Shown: positions 1 to 7,808 of the stretch, piece by piece
Position numbering within the stretch: position 1 is the stretch's first letter
Layout: every line of letters starts with the position of its first letter
Source: Microbacterium hydrothermale
GTDB taxonomy: Bacteria; Actinomycetota; Actinomycetes; Actinomycetales; Microbacteriaceae
Direction of reading: 5' to 3'
Assembly (NCBI RefSeq): GCF_004854025.1
Contig: NZ_STGM01000004.1
Coordinates: 62,001-126,000, forward strand
DNA: 64,000 bases
Made by a program: the position numbers and the translations under genes
The notes under the pieces: model-generated
The model's database searches: none
What the model was told of the DNA's origin: nothing
The model's input: only the letters and a program-made list of their open reading frames with translations

Positions 1-1
1 C

Positions 2-1360
2 ATCGAGGCGAAGCGGTCGGTGCGTCGTCTGTACACCGAGTCCCTCGTCGGTCGCGGAGACATCACCGAAGACGAGTACGAGCAGGCGAAGCAGGACTTC
101 CAGAACCGCCTGGAGGTCGCCTTCGCCGACACGCACGAGGCCGAGACCGGCACCAACCCGGTCGTGACCACCGACGCGGCCGACGAGCCCGCCGTCGGCG
201 CTCCCGAGACCACCGGCGTCTCGCGCGAGGTCGTCCAGCACATCGGCGACGCGTTCGTGAACAAGCCCGACGGCTTCACGGTGCACACCAAGCTCCAGCA
301 GCTGCTCGACAAGCGCCTCGACATGAGCCGCAACGGCAACATCGACTGGGCCTTCGGCGAGCTCCTCGCCTTCGGTTCGGTGCTGATGGAGGGCACCCCG
401 GTCCGTCTCGCGGGTCAGGACTCGCGCCGCGGCACCTTCGTGCAGCGCCACGCGGTGCTGCACGACCGCGACAACGGCCAGGAGTGGCTGCCGCTGGCCA
501 ACCTCAGCGAGAACCAGGGCCGTTTCTGGGTCTACGACTCGCTGCTGAGCGAGTACGCCGCGATGGCGTTCGAGTACGGCTACTCGGTCGAGCGCTCCGA
601 CGCGCTCGTGCTGTGGGAAGCCCAGTTCGGCGACTTCGCCAACGGCGCCCAGTCGGTCATCGACGAGTTCATCTCGTCGGCCGACCAGAAGTGGGCGCAG
701 CAGTCGAGCGTCGTGCTGCTGCTCCCCCACGGCTACGAGGGCCAGGGACCCGACCACTCGTCGGCCCGCATCGAGCGGTACCTGCAGATGTGCGCGCAAG
801 ACAACATGATCGTCGCGCGCCCGTCGACCCCCGCGTCGTACTTCCACCTGCTGCGTCGTCAGGCGTACCAGCGTCCGCGCCGCCCGCTCGTGGTCTTCAC
901 CCCGAAGGCCATGCTGCGTCTGCGCGGAGCCACCAGCCCGGTCGAGGACTTCCTCGAGGGCCGCTTCGAGCCCGTGCTGGCCGACGACCGCGGTCTCGAC
1001 GGCGCCGCTGTGAAGCGCGTCCTGCTGCACGCCGGCAAGATCCACTGGGACCTGCGGGCGGAGCTCGACAAGAACCCCAACCCCGAGATCGCCCTCGTGC
1101 GCCTGGAGCAGTACTACCCGGCGCCGATCGAGGAGCTCACGCGAGTGCTGGCGCAGTACCCGAACGCTGAGCTGGTCTGGGTGCAGGACGAGCCCGAGAA
1201 CCAGGGTGCGTGGCCGTTCATCGCGCTCGAGGTGGCCGACCAGCTCGACCGTCCCGTGCGACGCATCAGCCGCGCTGCGGCGGCGTCGACGGCGACCGGC
1301 TCGCCGAAGGTCCACGCCAACGAGCACGCGGCGATCATGAAAGAAGCGCTCGCGCGCTGA
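2..1360 (+). CDS. kgd: 2-oxoglutarate dehydrogenase E1 component (multifunctional), C-terminal part; 5' end cut by window
   Basis: The reading frame is open from base 2, so the gene begins upstream; about 452 C-terminal residues are visible. They match the second transketolase-like half and C-terminal domain of the thiamine-diphosphate E1 enzyme that decarboxylates 2-oxoglutarate in the TCA cycle (Kgd/OdhA/SucA family). Diagnostic stretches are LSENQGRFWVYDSLLSEYAA, the block around WEAQFGDFANGAQ, LLPHGYEGQGPDHSSAR and the C-terminal WVQDEPENQGAW. In actinobacteria this protein is usually a fusion carrying an E2-like succinyltransferase domain at its N-terminus, but that part lies outside the window and cannot be confirmed. 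It ends at TGA 1358-1360 and converges with the esterase gene; no clear hairpin terminator separates them, only GC-rich repeats. Confidence 0.95.
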   Translation: MEAKRSVRRLYTESLVGRGDITEDEYEQAKQDFQNRLEVAFADTHEAETGTNPVVTTDAADEPAVGAPETTGVSREVVQHIGDAFVNKPDGFTVHTKLQQLLDKRLDMSRNGNIDWAFGELLAFGSVLMEGTPVRLAGQDSRRGTFVQRHAVLHDRDNGQEWLPLANLSENQGRFWVYDSLLSEYAAMAFEYGYSVERSDALVLWEAQFGDFANGAQSVIDEFISSADQKWAQQSSVVLLLPHGYEGQGPDHSSARIERYLQMCAQDNMIVARPSTPASYFHLLRRQAYQRPRRPLVVFTPKAMLRLRGATSPVEDFLEGRFEPVLADDRGLDGAAVKRVLLHAGKIHWDLRAELDKNPNPEIALVRLEQYYPAPIEELTRVLAQYPNAELVWVQDEPENQGAWPFIALEVADQLDRPVRRISRAAAASTATGSPKVHANEHAAIMKEALAR

Positions 1361-1417
1361 TCTCCCGCGTTCCGAGGGGCTCGGTCGACGATAGTCGGCC
1401 GGGCCCTTCGGCGTTCA

Positions 1418-1582
1418 GGGCGGGGCAGGAGCAGCGAGCCTCGGCCGGACCCGGGCGACGATCCTCCGCGTGCGCGGCGGGGCAGGAACGCGCCCTGACC
1501 GAGCACGCCCGGGCCCGCGGCACTCGGGGCGGGGCAGGAACTCCGCACGATCAGGCCCGGGCCGCAGCGCGGCGGGGCAGGA
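1418..1582. repeat. Degenerate intergenic array with four GGCGGGGCAGGA cores
   Basis: Between the convergent kgd and esterase genes the 12-mer GGCGGGGCAGGA (or a near match) occurs at 1419-1430, 1476-1487, 1528-1539 and 1571-1582, i.e. every 43-57 bases. Each copy is preceded by a CCCGGGC-type block (about 1449, 1508, 1555; a fifth block at about 1597). The intervals are partly similar to one another, so this is an array of diverged units and not a CRISPR. Copy three has a long relative at 39682-39729. Function unknown. Confidence 0.6.
1497..1544. repeat. Dispersed GC-rich element, copy 1 (second copy at 39682-39729)
   Basis: This stretch aligns with 39682-39729 over about 47 bases with two single-base gaps. 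Shared blocks in the same order are GA(C/T)CGAGCAC, CGGGCCCGCGG (1510-1520 here) and GGGGCAG(G)AACTCC (1531-1544 here); the last two blocks start 20 bases apart in both copies when counted from GGGCCCGCGG. Both copies are intergenic. I infer a dispersed repeat family; I cannot tell whether it is mobile, structural or regulatory. Confidence 0.5.
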
Positions 1583-1624
1583 GAGCCCTTCTACCGGCCC
1601 CGGGCAGCGCCCCTCGCCCCCGTC

Positions 1625-2926
1625 TCAGGACGTCGGCGCCGCGAGCCCCAGAACGGATGCCAGGGCGGGTATCGCGTACGCCAGACTGCCGTCGAGCGCC
1701 TCCCCGGTGTGGCCCGCCCCCTCGACGATGTGCGTCAGCACCGTGAACCCGGCGGCCTTCGCGGCATCCGCGTTCGCCTGCTGACCGGGACCGTAGGTGG
1801 TGTCGGCGCTGCCCCACGTGAAGATGGCGAGGTGATCGGTGTAGGTCCCGGGGGCCGCCGCGGCCATGATCACGGAGGGCTTGTTCGCCTGGAAGGCGTT
1901 GGCGTCTCCGTTGTAGACGTCGGCCACGGTCTGGGCGACGTGCTCCGACCCGGGGAACTCGTTGCCCATGACGTCGAGCATCTGCCCCCAGGTGTCGGGG
2001 TGCTTCGTCCCGTACAGCGCCGCGCACGAGCCTCCGTTCGAGAAGCCCCCGATCGTCCAGTACCGGTGATCCTTCACGATGTTGAGGTTCGCTTCGGCCC
2101 ACTGCGGCACGAGCTGGTTGATGTAGGTGGAGACGGCCCCGTACTTCGCGGAGTCCACGCACGCGGGGTCGCGATCCGGCGCCGTCAACTGGTCCACCAC
2201 GATCGCGATCGGGGCGAGTCCCTTGTTCGCGGCGGCGAACGTGTCGAGCGCTTTCGCGAGGGCGGTCGGATCGGGTGAGCCCGGCTGCCCCATCATGAAC
2301 ACCAGCAGCGGCAGAGCCGGCGGGTTCGCGACCTGCGCCGCGGGCGGCAGGTAGAGCGAGGCGTCGCGCGCGGCGTACTGACCGGTGGGGATCTTGCTTC
2401 CCCCCGTCAGTGCACTCACGGACCCCTTCGACGGCATCCCGGCCGGCGGCTCCCACGTCTGATACAGCGTCGACGGGTCGCCCGCGGTGTCACCGCGTTG
2501 CGGGAGCGACGCCGGGTCGAGAGCCTGCACCCCGAGGATCGCGGCCAGGTTGTGGGTGACGCCGTACGACGCGTTGACCCCCAGCGCCCCGGCCAGGAGA
2601 GCCGCGACGACCGTGATCGCGCCGATCACGCGCCGGGGCCAGGGGCGGCGGCAGATGCCGACCACGCCGATGCCGACCGCGGCCGCCGCCCCCGTCGCCC
2701 ACCAGATCGCGCCCGACGGGAGCGGCCCCTGGAACGTGTCCATCGCCTCGAGGATCTTCGCCACGACGAACATGACGACGACGGAGGCCACGGCGACCAC
2801 CGCCGTGCGGATGAGTCGGCGGGGCGCCCACAGGAAGACGGCGACGACACCGAGACCGGCGATCACCGCCGCCACCGGGAGCAGGGGCGAATCGATCAGC
2901 TCGAACGACAGCACGAACTTGTTCAT
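1625..2926 (-). CDS. Membrane-anchored alpha/beta-hydrolase-fold esterase
   Basis: A 433-residue protein. The first 125 residues contain about four hydrophobic helices; the rest is an esterase-type (PF00756-like, the fold of antigen 85 and S-formylglutathione hydrolase) domain. The nucleophile elbow is GGFSNGGS with the serine near residue 296, and a late His is plausible in EGAGHTGEAL. The ATG at 2926 is chosen because it gives a 4-base ATGA overlap with the upstream lysyltransferase-like gene and is preceded by GGGAGGGG; the longer open frame to 2941 would overlap more. Translational coupling to a lipid-modifying synthase suggests it hydrolyses an aminoacylated lipid or a related ester at the outer membrane face; that substrate is inference. 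It is not a mycolyltransferase by context. Confidence 0.8.
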   Translation of the reverse strand: MNKFVLSFELIDSPLLPVAAVIAGLGVVAVFLWAPRRLIRTAVVAVASVVVMFVVAKILEAMDTFQGPLPSGAIWWATGAAAAVGIGVVGICRRPWPRRVIGAITVVAALLAGALGVNASYGVTHNLAAILGVQALDPASLPQRGDTAGDPSTLYQTWEPPAGMPSKGSVSALTGGSKIPTGQYAARDASLYLPPAAQVANPPALPLLVFMMGQPGSPDPTALAKALDTFAAANKGLAPIAIVVDQLTAPDRDPACVDSAKYGAVSTYINQLVPQWAEANLNIVKDHRYWTIGGFSNGGSCAALYGTKHPDTWGQMLDVMGNEFPGSEHVAQTVADVYNGDANAFQANKPSVIMAAAAPGTYTDHLAIFTWGSADTTYGPGQQANADAAKAAGFTVLTHIVEGAGHTGEALDGSLAYAIPALASVLGLAAPTS

Positions 2927-5433
2927 CGACGCCCCTCCCACGCGGTCCTCGCCAGAGCGACCATCTCACGGCGTGACGCGTCGGGAAGGTAGGCACGGCC
3001 GACGGCGGCGCCGATCGCGGGCAGCTGCAGCGGGTCGCGGTAGGCGAGGGCCAGGGGACGGTACCTCGGGCGGAACTTGCCCTTGAAACGGAACAGCGAC
3101 GCGAAGCCGTACGCCGGTTCGAGCACCTCCGCGAGCCAGCGCAGCAGAGACCGCAGCGGACCGGGATCCCCGTCGACGGGCTCGTCGGGGTCGTCGGCCA
3201 GCGGTGCACCCGAGAGGCTGAGGACGACGGCGCCCTCTTCCTGCAGCTCGAGGGCCGCCTTGGCGATGAGGAACTCCATCATGCCGTTGGGGCCGTCGGT
3301 GCGCCGACGCATGAAGTCCAGGGTCCACCCGGTGATCTCCCCGTCGGTCCAGCTGGGCATCCAGCTGGTGACCGCCTCGATGCGCTCGTCAGGGCCGACG
3401 GCCAGCAAGAGGCGCACGTCGCGGTCGCGGAGTTCGTCGAGCGAGCCGAGGGTAAAGCCCATCTCGGGCAGGGCGCGGTCCGCGACCCATTCCTCGTCGA
3501 TGGCCACGACCTGCGACGCCTGGGCGACGGTGAGCTCGTGCCAGCGCGACCACACCGCGGTGTAGCCCTCCCTCTCGGCGCGGGTGAGCGGCTGACGCAC
3601 CTTCTGCCAGCTCTTGCCCGCGAAGGTGAGGCCCGGCAGGTCCATTACGGTCTCCACCCCCACGGGAACGTGGCGCCACCCCAGCTCCACCAGGTCGTCG
3701 AGGGTCTCGGTGTGCACGCTGTAGAACGCCGGCGTCCATCCGTGCTCGACGCAGTAGTCGGTGAAACCCCGCAGCGCCTCGGGCCGACGCCCCTCCGGAG
3801 CGAGAGGATCGGCGACCGCGAGGGCGACGTCACCCGCGAGACGGTAGGCCACGGCGCACTGGCGGTCGTCGGAGTACCAGTGCCGATTGCCCTCCCACGT
3901 GCCGAGGAAGCCGAGGGTGTCGCTGCCGCGACGCAGGAGGTCGCGATAGAGCGCCTCGCCCCCGGCATCCGGCCGCCGCGCCCGACGGTAGAGCCAGAGG
4001 ATCGCGGCGACCACGATCGCCCAGAACAGCACGCCGATCCACTGGTAGGCGAACAGCGCGGGACCGTGGTGGGGGAACGCGGTCCCTCCCCCGGGGTTGG
4101 TGAAGGCGGGCGGGAAGAAGCGGCGCAGGGTCAGTCCGAGCAGATCGAGCACCGACAGCTCTCGATCGAAGCTGCGCCTTCCGACGGACTCCACGACGAA
4201 AAGCGTCGTCGCGCACGCCAGGAAGGCGAGCCCGACAACCGCGGCGACCGTCCGGGCCGCCGCGCGCGTGGCCCGCACCGTGAAGCGCGCCCGCGCCACC
4301 ACGAGGGCGGCGGCCAGGGCGAGGGGGATGACGATGGATGCCAGGGCCCAGAGCACGTATTCCGCACCGCTGCCGTCGACCCAGGGGTCGATGCGCAGGC
4401 GCCCGTCGAGAAGGGAGACGATGGGGAGGATCGCCGAGGACACGAGCACGAACAGCGCGACGATCCAGGCCGAGCGACGCCCCTGGCGCAGGCCCCAAGC
4501 GGCGACGAGCAGCAGCACGAGGGGCGTGATCGCGAGGAGCGCGGGTCCGGCGCCGCGGGTCATCAGCAGCGCGACCTGCTCGTCGCAGACCGACTGCGCC
4601 ACGGAGCCGCACTTGCTGAGCAGCTCGTCGTCGTACTGCGTGTAGGCGTCGACCACGAGCGACAGCGGTCCTCGACCGCCGCCGCTGACGAGGGCGACGA
4701 TCGGTCCGCTCCCCACGACGGCGACGAGCAGGGCGAGCAGGGTGCGCGTCTCGCGCGTCGAACTGCGGTGCCAGGAGCGGCGCTCCCGACCGCGCGCCAG
4801 GATCGCGCCGACCCCGAGTCCGATCACCGCGGCGGTCAGGCGGTACCAGGAGTCCGCGTCGCCCGCGTACAGGGCGAACAGCGCCAGCAGGGCGAAACCG
4901 ACGAGTCGGAGACGGCGCCGCCACAGGGTCGGAGCGAGGGCCGAGGCGGCCATCACCGCACCCGCGATGGGCGTCGTGGGATCGAGGACGGGAACCTCCG
5001 CGGCCACGACGGGCCGAAGGTCGGTGAGCGTCCACGCCGCCGCGTGCAGGCCGATGCCCACCGACAGTCCGGCCACGCCCAGCAGCAGCAGGAGGAGCGC
5101 CGTCCGCCGCGATCCCAGCAGCCGTTCCGCGTAGGCCAGCACGGTCAGCGCCAGCAGCACCGACGACGCGGCGTCCACCGGGGAGTCGGGGATCGCGAGG
5201 GCCGTCAGCAGCGTCCACCACCGCCCGCTCGCGAACGTCGCGAGGGGTCCGGCCCCCCACACCGATGCGTCCTCTCCCCAGAGCGCCCCCGTTGCGGCAG
5301 CGGCGGCGATCACGACCACGGCCGTGGCGAGCGCGACGGGGTTCTCGCGCGTGTAGCGGCGCAGGATCGAGAGCAGCGCGTCGAGGCGCGTCGGCTCGGA
5401 CCGAACCGGGGAGGTGGGGGGTGCGTCGGACAT
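2923..5433 (-). CDS. Rhomboid-like/MprF-type aminoacyl-phospholipid synthase (DUF2156 domain)
   Basis: An 836-residue membrane protein. Residues about 30-500 form many transmembrane segments; the first six resemble a rhomboid fold but without the catalytic GxSG, since PTTPIAGAVMAAS stands in its place. Residues about 500-830 match the soluble C-terminal domain of phosphatidylglycerol lysyltransferases (MprF, DUF2156), with LGFLGTWEGNRHWYSDD, ADPLAP, GKSWQKVRQPLTRAEREGY and the PNGMMEFLIAKAA block. The family moves an amino acid from aminoacyl-tRNA onto phosphatidylglycerol or diacylglycerol, changing surface charge. The amino acid used cannot be read from sequence. TACGAT at 5441-5446 lies 7 bases before the ATG, suggesting a leaderless message. 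It overlaps the esterase gene by ATGA. Confidence 0.85.
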   Translation of the reverse strand: MSDAPPTSPVRSEPTRLDALLSILRRYTRENPVALATAVVVIAAAAATGALWGEDASVWGAGPLATFASGRWWTLLTALAIPDSPVDAASSVLLALTVLAYAERLLGSRRTALLLLLLGVAGLSVGIGLHAAAWTLTDLRPVVAAEVPVLDPTTPIAGAVMAASALAPTLWRRRLRLVGFALLALFALYAGDADSWYRLTAAVIGLGVGAILARGRERRSWHRSSTRETRTLLALLVAVVGSGPIVALVSGGGRGPLSLVVDAYTQYDDELLSKCGSVAQSVCDEQVALLMTRGAGPALLAITPLVLLLVAAWGLRQGRRSAWIVALFVLVSSAILPIVSLLDGRLRIDPWVDGSGAEYVLWALASIVIPLALAAALVVARARFTVRATRAAARTVAAVVGLAFLACATTLFVVESVGRRSFDRELSVLDLLGLTLRRFFPPAFTNPGGGTAFPHHGPALFAYQWIGVLFWAIVVAAILWLYRRARRPDAGGEALYRDLLRRGSDTLGFLGTWEGNRHWYSDDRQCAVAYRLAGDVALAVADPLAPEGRRPEALRGFTDYCVEHGWTPAFYSVHTETLDDLVELGWRHVPVGVETVMDLPGLTFAGKSWQKVRQPLTRAEREGYTAVWSRWHELTVAQASQVVAIDEEWVADRALPEMGFTLGSLDELRDRDVRLLLAVGPDERIEAVTSWMPSWTDGEITGWTLDFMRRRTDGPNGMMEFLIAKAALELQEEGAVVLSLSGAPLADDPDEPVDGDPGPLRSLLRWLAEVLEPAYGFASLFRFKGKFRPRYRPLALAYRDPLQLPAIGAAVGRAYLPDASRREMVALARTAWEGRR

Positions 5434-5440
5434 CGGCGGA

Positions 5441-5446
5441 ATCGTA
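5441..5446 (-). promoter_or_regulatory. Putative -10 box TACGAT, leaderless start
   Basis: Reading on the minus strand, TACGAT sits 7 bases before the ATG of the aminoacyl-lipid synthase gene. This matches the actinobacterial TANNNT -10 pattern with transcription starting at or next to the start codon. Confidence 0.45.
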
Positions 5447-5469
5447 CGGCGGGATCCTATGAACGACGG

Positions 5470-6774
5470 TCAGTACCAGATGTCGAGCAACGGCGTCATC
5501 GCCGGGGCGAACGCCGCGTCGATCGCCGCGATCGCACCGGCGTCGCCGCGGACGAGTCCGGCCGCGGCCAGCTCGGAGGCCCGGACCCCGCCCAGCAGAA
5601 GCGAGCCGAGGGCGCCGACCGTGAGCTGCACATCGACCGGCGCGTCCGCGTCCGCCGGGGAGACGGCCGCTTCTCGCGCCTCGTCGATGCGCACGGCCCA
5701 CGTGCCGTCGGCGAATCCGAGCGGGTCCTCGACGCGGACGATCGCGTCGAGGGGGGCCGCGTAGGTCCGTGACGATAGGGCGCCGGCCACGTCGAGCACG
5801 CGCAGCCAGTGGTGGTCGGTGAGCGTGGCGGTCACCGCGCGGCGGTCGGAGACCATCCACTGCACCGGCGGCACCGGTGCCTGCAACCAGGCCTTCACCG
5901 TGCCCACCAGGTCGTGCTCGATCGCGAAGCGCCACAGCGCCGCATAGGCGTCGTCGCCGTCGGCGAAGAGGCTCCGCACGTTCAGGACGTGGGAGGAGTA
6001 GTCGTCGTTCTCGTCGAGGGTGTAGATCAGGATGCCGCGCTCGACCCCGTTCACGTCGCGGTAGACGACCGCGCGCACCTTCTCGGCTTCCTTGTCGCCG
6101 GGCGCCGCACCGGCGATCGCGCGCCACCGCCCGTCCCACCCGGGGACCGCCCCGGGCCGTGAGACCCGCACGCGCTCGTGGATCGCGCGCACGTGCGCCA
6201 CGACCGCGTCGCGGGGGACGAAGTCGAGCCGACCGGGCGTCGCCGGACCCGTCCACCGCGCACGACGGGTGTCGACCACCACGTCCGACGCCCACGCGGC
6301 CGGGGAGAAGCCCCAGCGACCGTAGATCGTCGCCTCGGTGACGGTCAGACCCGCCAGCGCGAAACCGGCGTCGGCAGCCGTGCGCAGCTCTCCCCCGATC
6401 ATCGCCCGGGCGATGCCGCGGCGACGATGGGTGGGGGCGACGGTGACGGCGCTGATCGACCAGAGATCCGCCGTGCGACCGGGCGACGTCGTCAGCGTCG
6501 ACGCCCACGAGTCGATCGTGCCCACGGGCACCTCCGGCTCGCTCCCCGCCGCGTCGAAGACCCCGGTCAGCCGTCGCGTCCGCAGCGTCTTGCGCGCGTG
6601 GGCGGCCTCGTCGTCGCTCGACTCCCCGCCCAGGAAGCCCCGAGCGACGGCGCGCTGGAAGGGGCGGAAGCCCTCGCCGTCGGCATCGATCCGGCGGTAC
6701 TCCAGGCCGACGGCCGCCAGGTCGGCGGAGGAGGTCTGGTCGAGGGGCAGCGTCAGGGTGTCGAGGGATGCCAT
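5470..6774 (-). CDS. eis: GNAT-family N-acetyltransferase, Eis type
   Basis: A 434-residue protein with the layout of Eis (enhanced intracellular survival) aminoglycoside/lysine acetyltransferases: an N-terminal GNAT domain, a second degenerate GNAT domain and a C-terminal sterol-carrier-like domain. The acetyl-CoA site is visible as VAPTHRRRGIARAM (V/I-x-x-x-x-R-R-x-G-x-A form) near residue 115, followed by LTVTEATIYGRWGFSPAA, typical of the family. The chain ends in LLDIWY; in Eis the terminal carboxylate acts as general base, and an aromatic C-terminus fits. Length is close to the usual 400-430. Substrate (aminoglycosides, polyamines, protein lysine) cannot be assigned. TAGGCT lies exactly six bases before the ATG, so a leaderless mRNA is expected. 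Confidence 0.85.
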   Translation of the reverse strand: MASLDTLTLPLDQTSSADLAAVGLEYRRIDADGEGFRPFQRAVARGFLGGESSDDEAAHARKTLRTRRLTGVFDAAGSEPEVPVGTIDSWASTLTTSPGRTADLWSISAVTVAPTHRRRGIARAMIGGELRTAADAGFALAGLTVTEATIYGRWGFSPAAWASDVVVDTRRARWTGPATPGRLDFVPRDAVVAHVRAIHERVRVSRPGAVPGWDGRWRAIAGAAPGDKEAEKVRAVVYRDVNGVERGILIYTLDENDDYSSHVLNVRSLFADGDDAYAALWRFAIEHDLVGTVKAWLQAPVPPVQWMVSDRRAVTATLTDHHWLRVLDVAGALSSRTYAAPLDAIVRVEDPLGFADGTWAVRIDEAREAAVSPADADAPVDVQLTVGALGSLLLGGVRASELAAAGLVRGDAGAIAAIDAAFAPAMTPLLDIWY

Positions 6775-6780
6775 GACCCC

Positions 6781-6786
6781 AGCCTA
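6781..6786 (-). promoter_or_regulatory. -10 box TAGGCT, six bases before the Eis-like start
   Basis: On the minus strand TAGGCT-N6-ATG places the transcription start at the start codon (6774). The same spacing recurs at several other genes in this window, supporting a real leaderless promoter. Confidence 0.55.
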
Positions 6787-6829
6787 GGGATCACCCCCGA
6801 CACGCGTCAGGGGCAGCCGGCGGCGGCGG

Positions 6830-7072
6830 TCAGTGGGTCGACTGGATCGCGCGCAACCGCGAGAGCACCTGGTCGCGGAGCTCCTCGGGCGCCGTCTCCT
6901 TGCACGCACGCGCGACCACCTCGGTCAGCGTGCGGGCGACGTGCGCCTCGTCCTGGCATCCGGGGCAGTTCTCCAGGTGCTCGCGGATGTCCTTCGCCTC
7001 GGTCTTGCAGACCTCGTTGCGCAGGTACTCCTCGAGGTCACGTCGCGCCTTGTCGCAGCCGCAGTCGCTCAT
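6830..7072 (-). CDS. rsrA: Zinc-binding anti-sigma factor of the RsrA/RshA type
   Basis: An 80-residue protein with the zinc-associated anti-sigma signature H-x3-C-x2-C (HLENCPGC, residues about 31-38) and additional N-terminal cysteines (SDCGCDK, VCKTE). RsrA/RshA proteins hold the sigma factor SigR/SigH inactive under reducing conditions and release it when a disulfide forms in the zinc centre. The start codon overlaps the sigR stop by ATGA, which keeps the two proteins stoichiometric. Family length (about 80-105) fits. This corresponds in position to Rv3221A (rshA) of M. tuberculosis. Confidence 0.93.
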   Translation of the reverse strand: MSDCGCDKARRDLEEYLRNEVCKTEAKDIREHLENCPGCQDEAHVARTLTEVVARACKETAPEELRDQVLSRLRAIQSTH

Positions 7073-7674
7073 TTCGTCTCTCCCGTCGCGGCCTGGATGC
7101 CGCGCTCTCTGGCGTAGTCCGACAGCAGGTCACGCAGAAGGCGGCGTCCGCGGTGCAGACGGCTCATGACCGTGCCGATCGGGGTTTTCATGATGTCGGC
7201 GATCTCCTGGTAGGCGAAGCCCTCGACGTCGGCGAGGTACACCGCCATCCGGAAATCCTCGGGGATCGACTGCAGCGCGTCCTTGACGACGGATGCCGGC
7301 ATGTGATCGATCGCCTCGGCCTCGGCCGAACGCGCACTGCTGGCGGTGGTGGACTCGGCTCCGCCGAGCTGCCAGTCCTCCAAGTCGTCGATCGCACTCT
7401 GATAGGGCTCGCGCTGCTTCTTGCGATACGTGTTGATGTACGTGTTCGTCAGGATGCGGTACAGCCACGCCTTGAGGTTGGTCCCCTGCGTGAACGTCGC
7501 CCACGAGCCGAAGGCCTTCACGAAGGTCTCCTGCACGAGGTCGGCGGCGTCGGCGGGGTTGCGCGTCATGCGCATGGCCGCCGCGTACAGCTGATCCATG
7601 AAGGGCAGGGCCTGCTCTTCGAACTGTGCGCGGGGCTCCACCTCGAGCGGGCCGGCGTCTGCGGTGTCGTTCAT
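7069..7674 (-). CDS. sigR: ECF sigma factor SigR/SigH, thiol-oxidative stress
   Basis: A 201-residue sigma-70 family protein of ECF group 12. Region 2 is visible from about residue 20 ([20 protein letters not shown], then [11 protein letters not shown]), region 2.4 in [20 protein letters not shown], and region 4 in [20 protein letters not shown] followed by [19 protein letters not shown]. It directs RNA polymerase to thioredoxin, mycothiol and proteolysis genes after disulfide stress. I start at ATG 7674 because region 2 follows directly; the open frame continues upstream but into aroA's promoter. A perfect SigR-type promoter lies about 100 bases upstream, so it is autoregulated. Streptomyces SigR has a longer, unstable isoform from an upstream start; that possibility is open here. 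Confidence 0.93.
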   Translation of the reverse strand: MNDTADAGPLEVEPRAQFEEQALPFMDQLYAAAMRMTRNPADAADLVQETFVKAFGSWATFTQGTNLKAWLYRILTNTYINTYRKKQREPYQSAIDDLEDWQLGGAESTTASSARSAEAEAIDHMPASVVKDALQSIPEDFRMAVYLADVEGFAYQEIADIMKTPIGTVMSRLHRGRRLLRDLLSDYARERGIQAATGETK

Positions 7675-7772
7675 CGCGCGCCAGTCTACGTCGCGTGTCC
7701 CGACGGCCACCGGGATGGCCGTCGCGGCGCGGTCGCGCTCCAGAAGTGCGGTCACGTGTCGTCCCCTTTCAG

Positions 7773-7778
7773 TAGAGT
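7773..7778 (+). promoter_or_regulatory. Putative -10 box TAGAGT for aroA
   Basis: TAGAGT (TANNNT form) lies eight bases before the aroA ATG at 7787, and no good ribosome-binding site is present, so a leaderless aroA transcript is plausible. RNA polymerase bound here would occupy the same DNA as the sigR promoter. Confidence 0.4.
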
Positions 7779-7781
7779 TGG

Positions 7782-7808
7782 AACCCATGACTCCGCTCGG
7801 GTATTCCC
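7782..7808 (-). promoter_or_regulatory. SigR/SigH-type autoregulatory promoter of sigR
   Basis: On the minus strand GGGAATA (7808-7802) is followed after 17 bases by GTT (7784-7782), equal to GGAAT-N18-GTT. This is an exact match to the published SigR/SigH consensus (GGGAAY, about 18 bases, GTT). Transcription would start near 7775 and run into sigR-rsrA with a leader of about 100 bases. The divergent aroA start codon (7787-7789) lies inside the spacer, so the two promoters overlap. Confidence 0.8.

Noticed and set aside
1418..1582. CRISPR-like spacing of GGCGGGGCAGGA cores
   Set aside because: Cores are only 12 bases, spacing is irregular, the intervals resemble each other and there are no cas genes.
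1625..2926. Mycolyltransferase (antigen 85-like) identity of the esterase
   Set aside because: It has the esterase fold but four N-terminal helices and no secretion signal cleavage site, and the organism group lacks mycolic acids.
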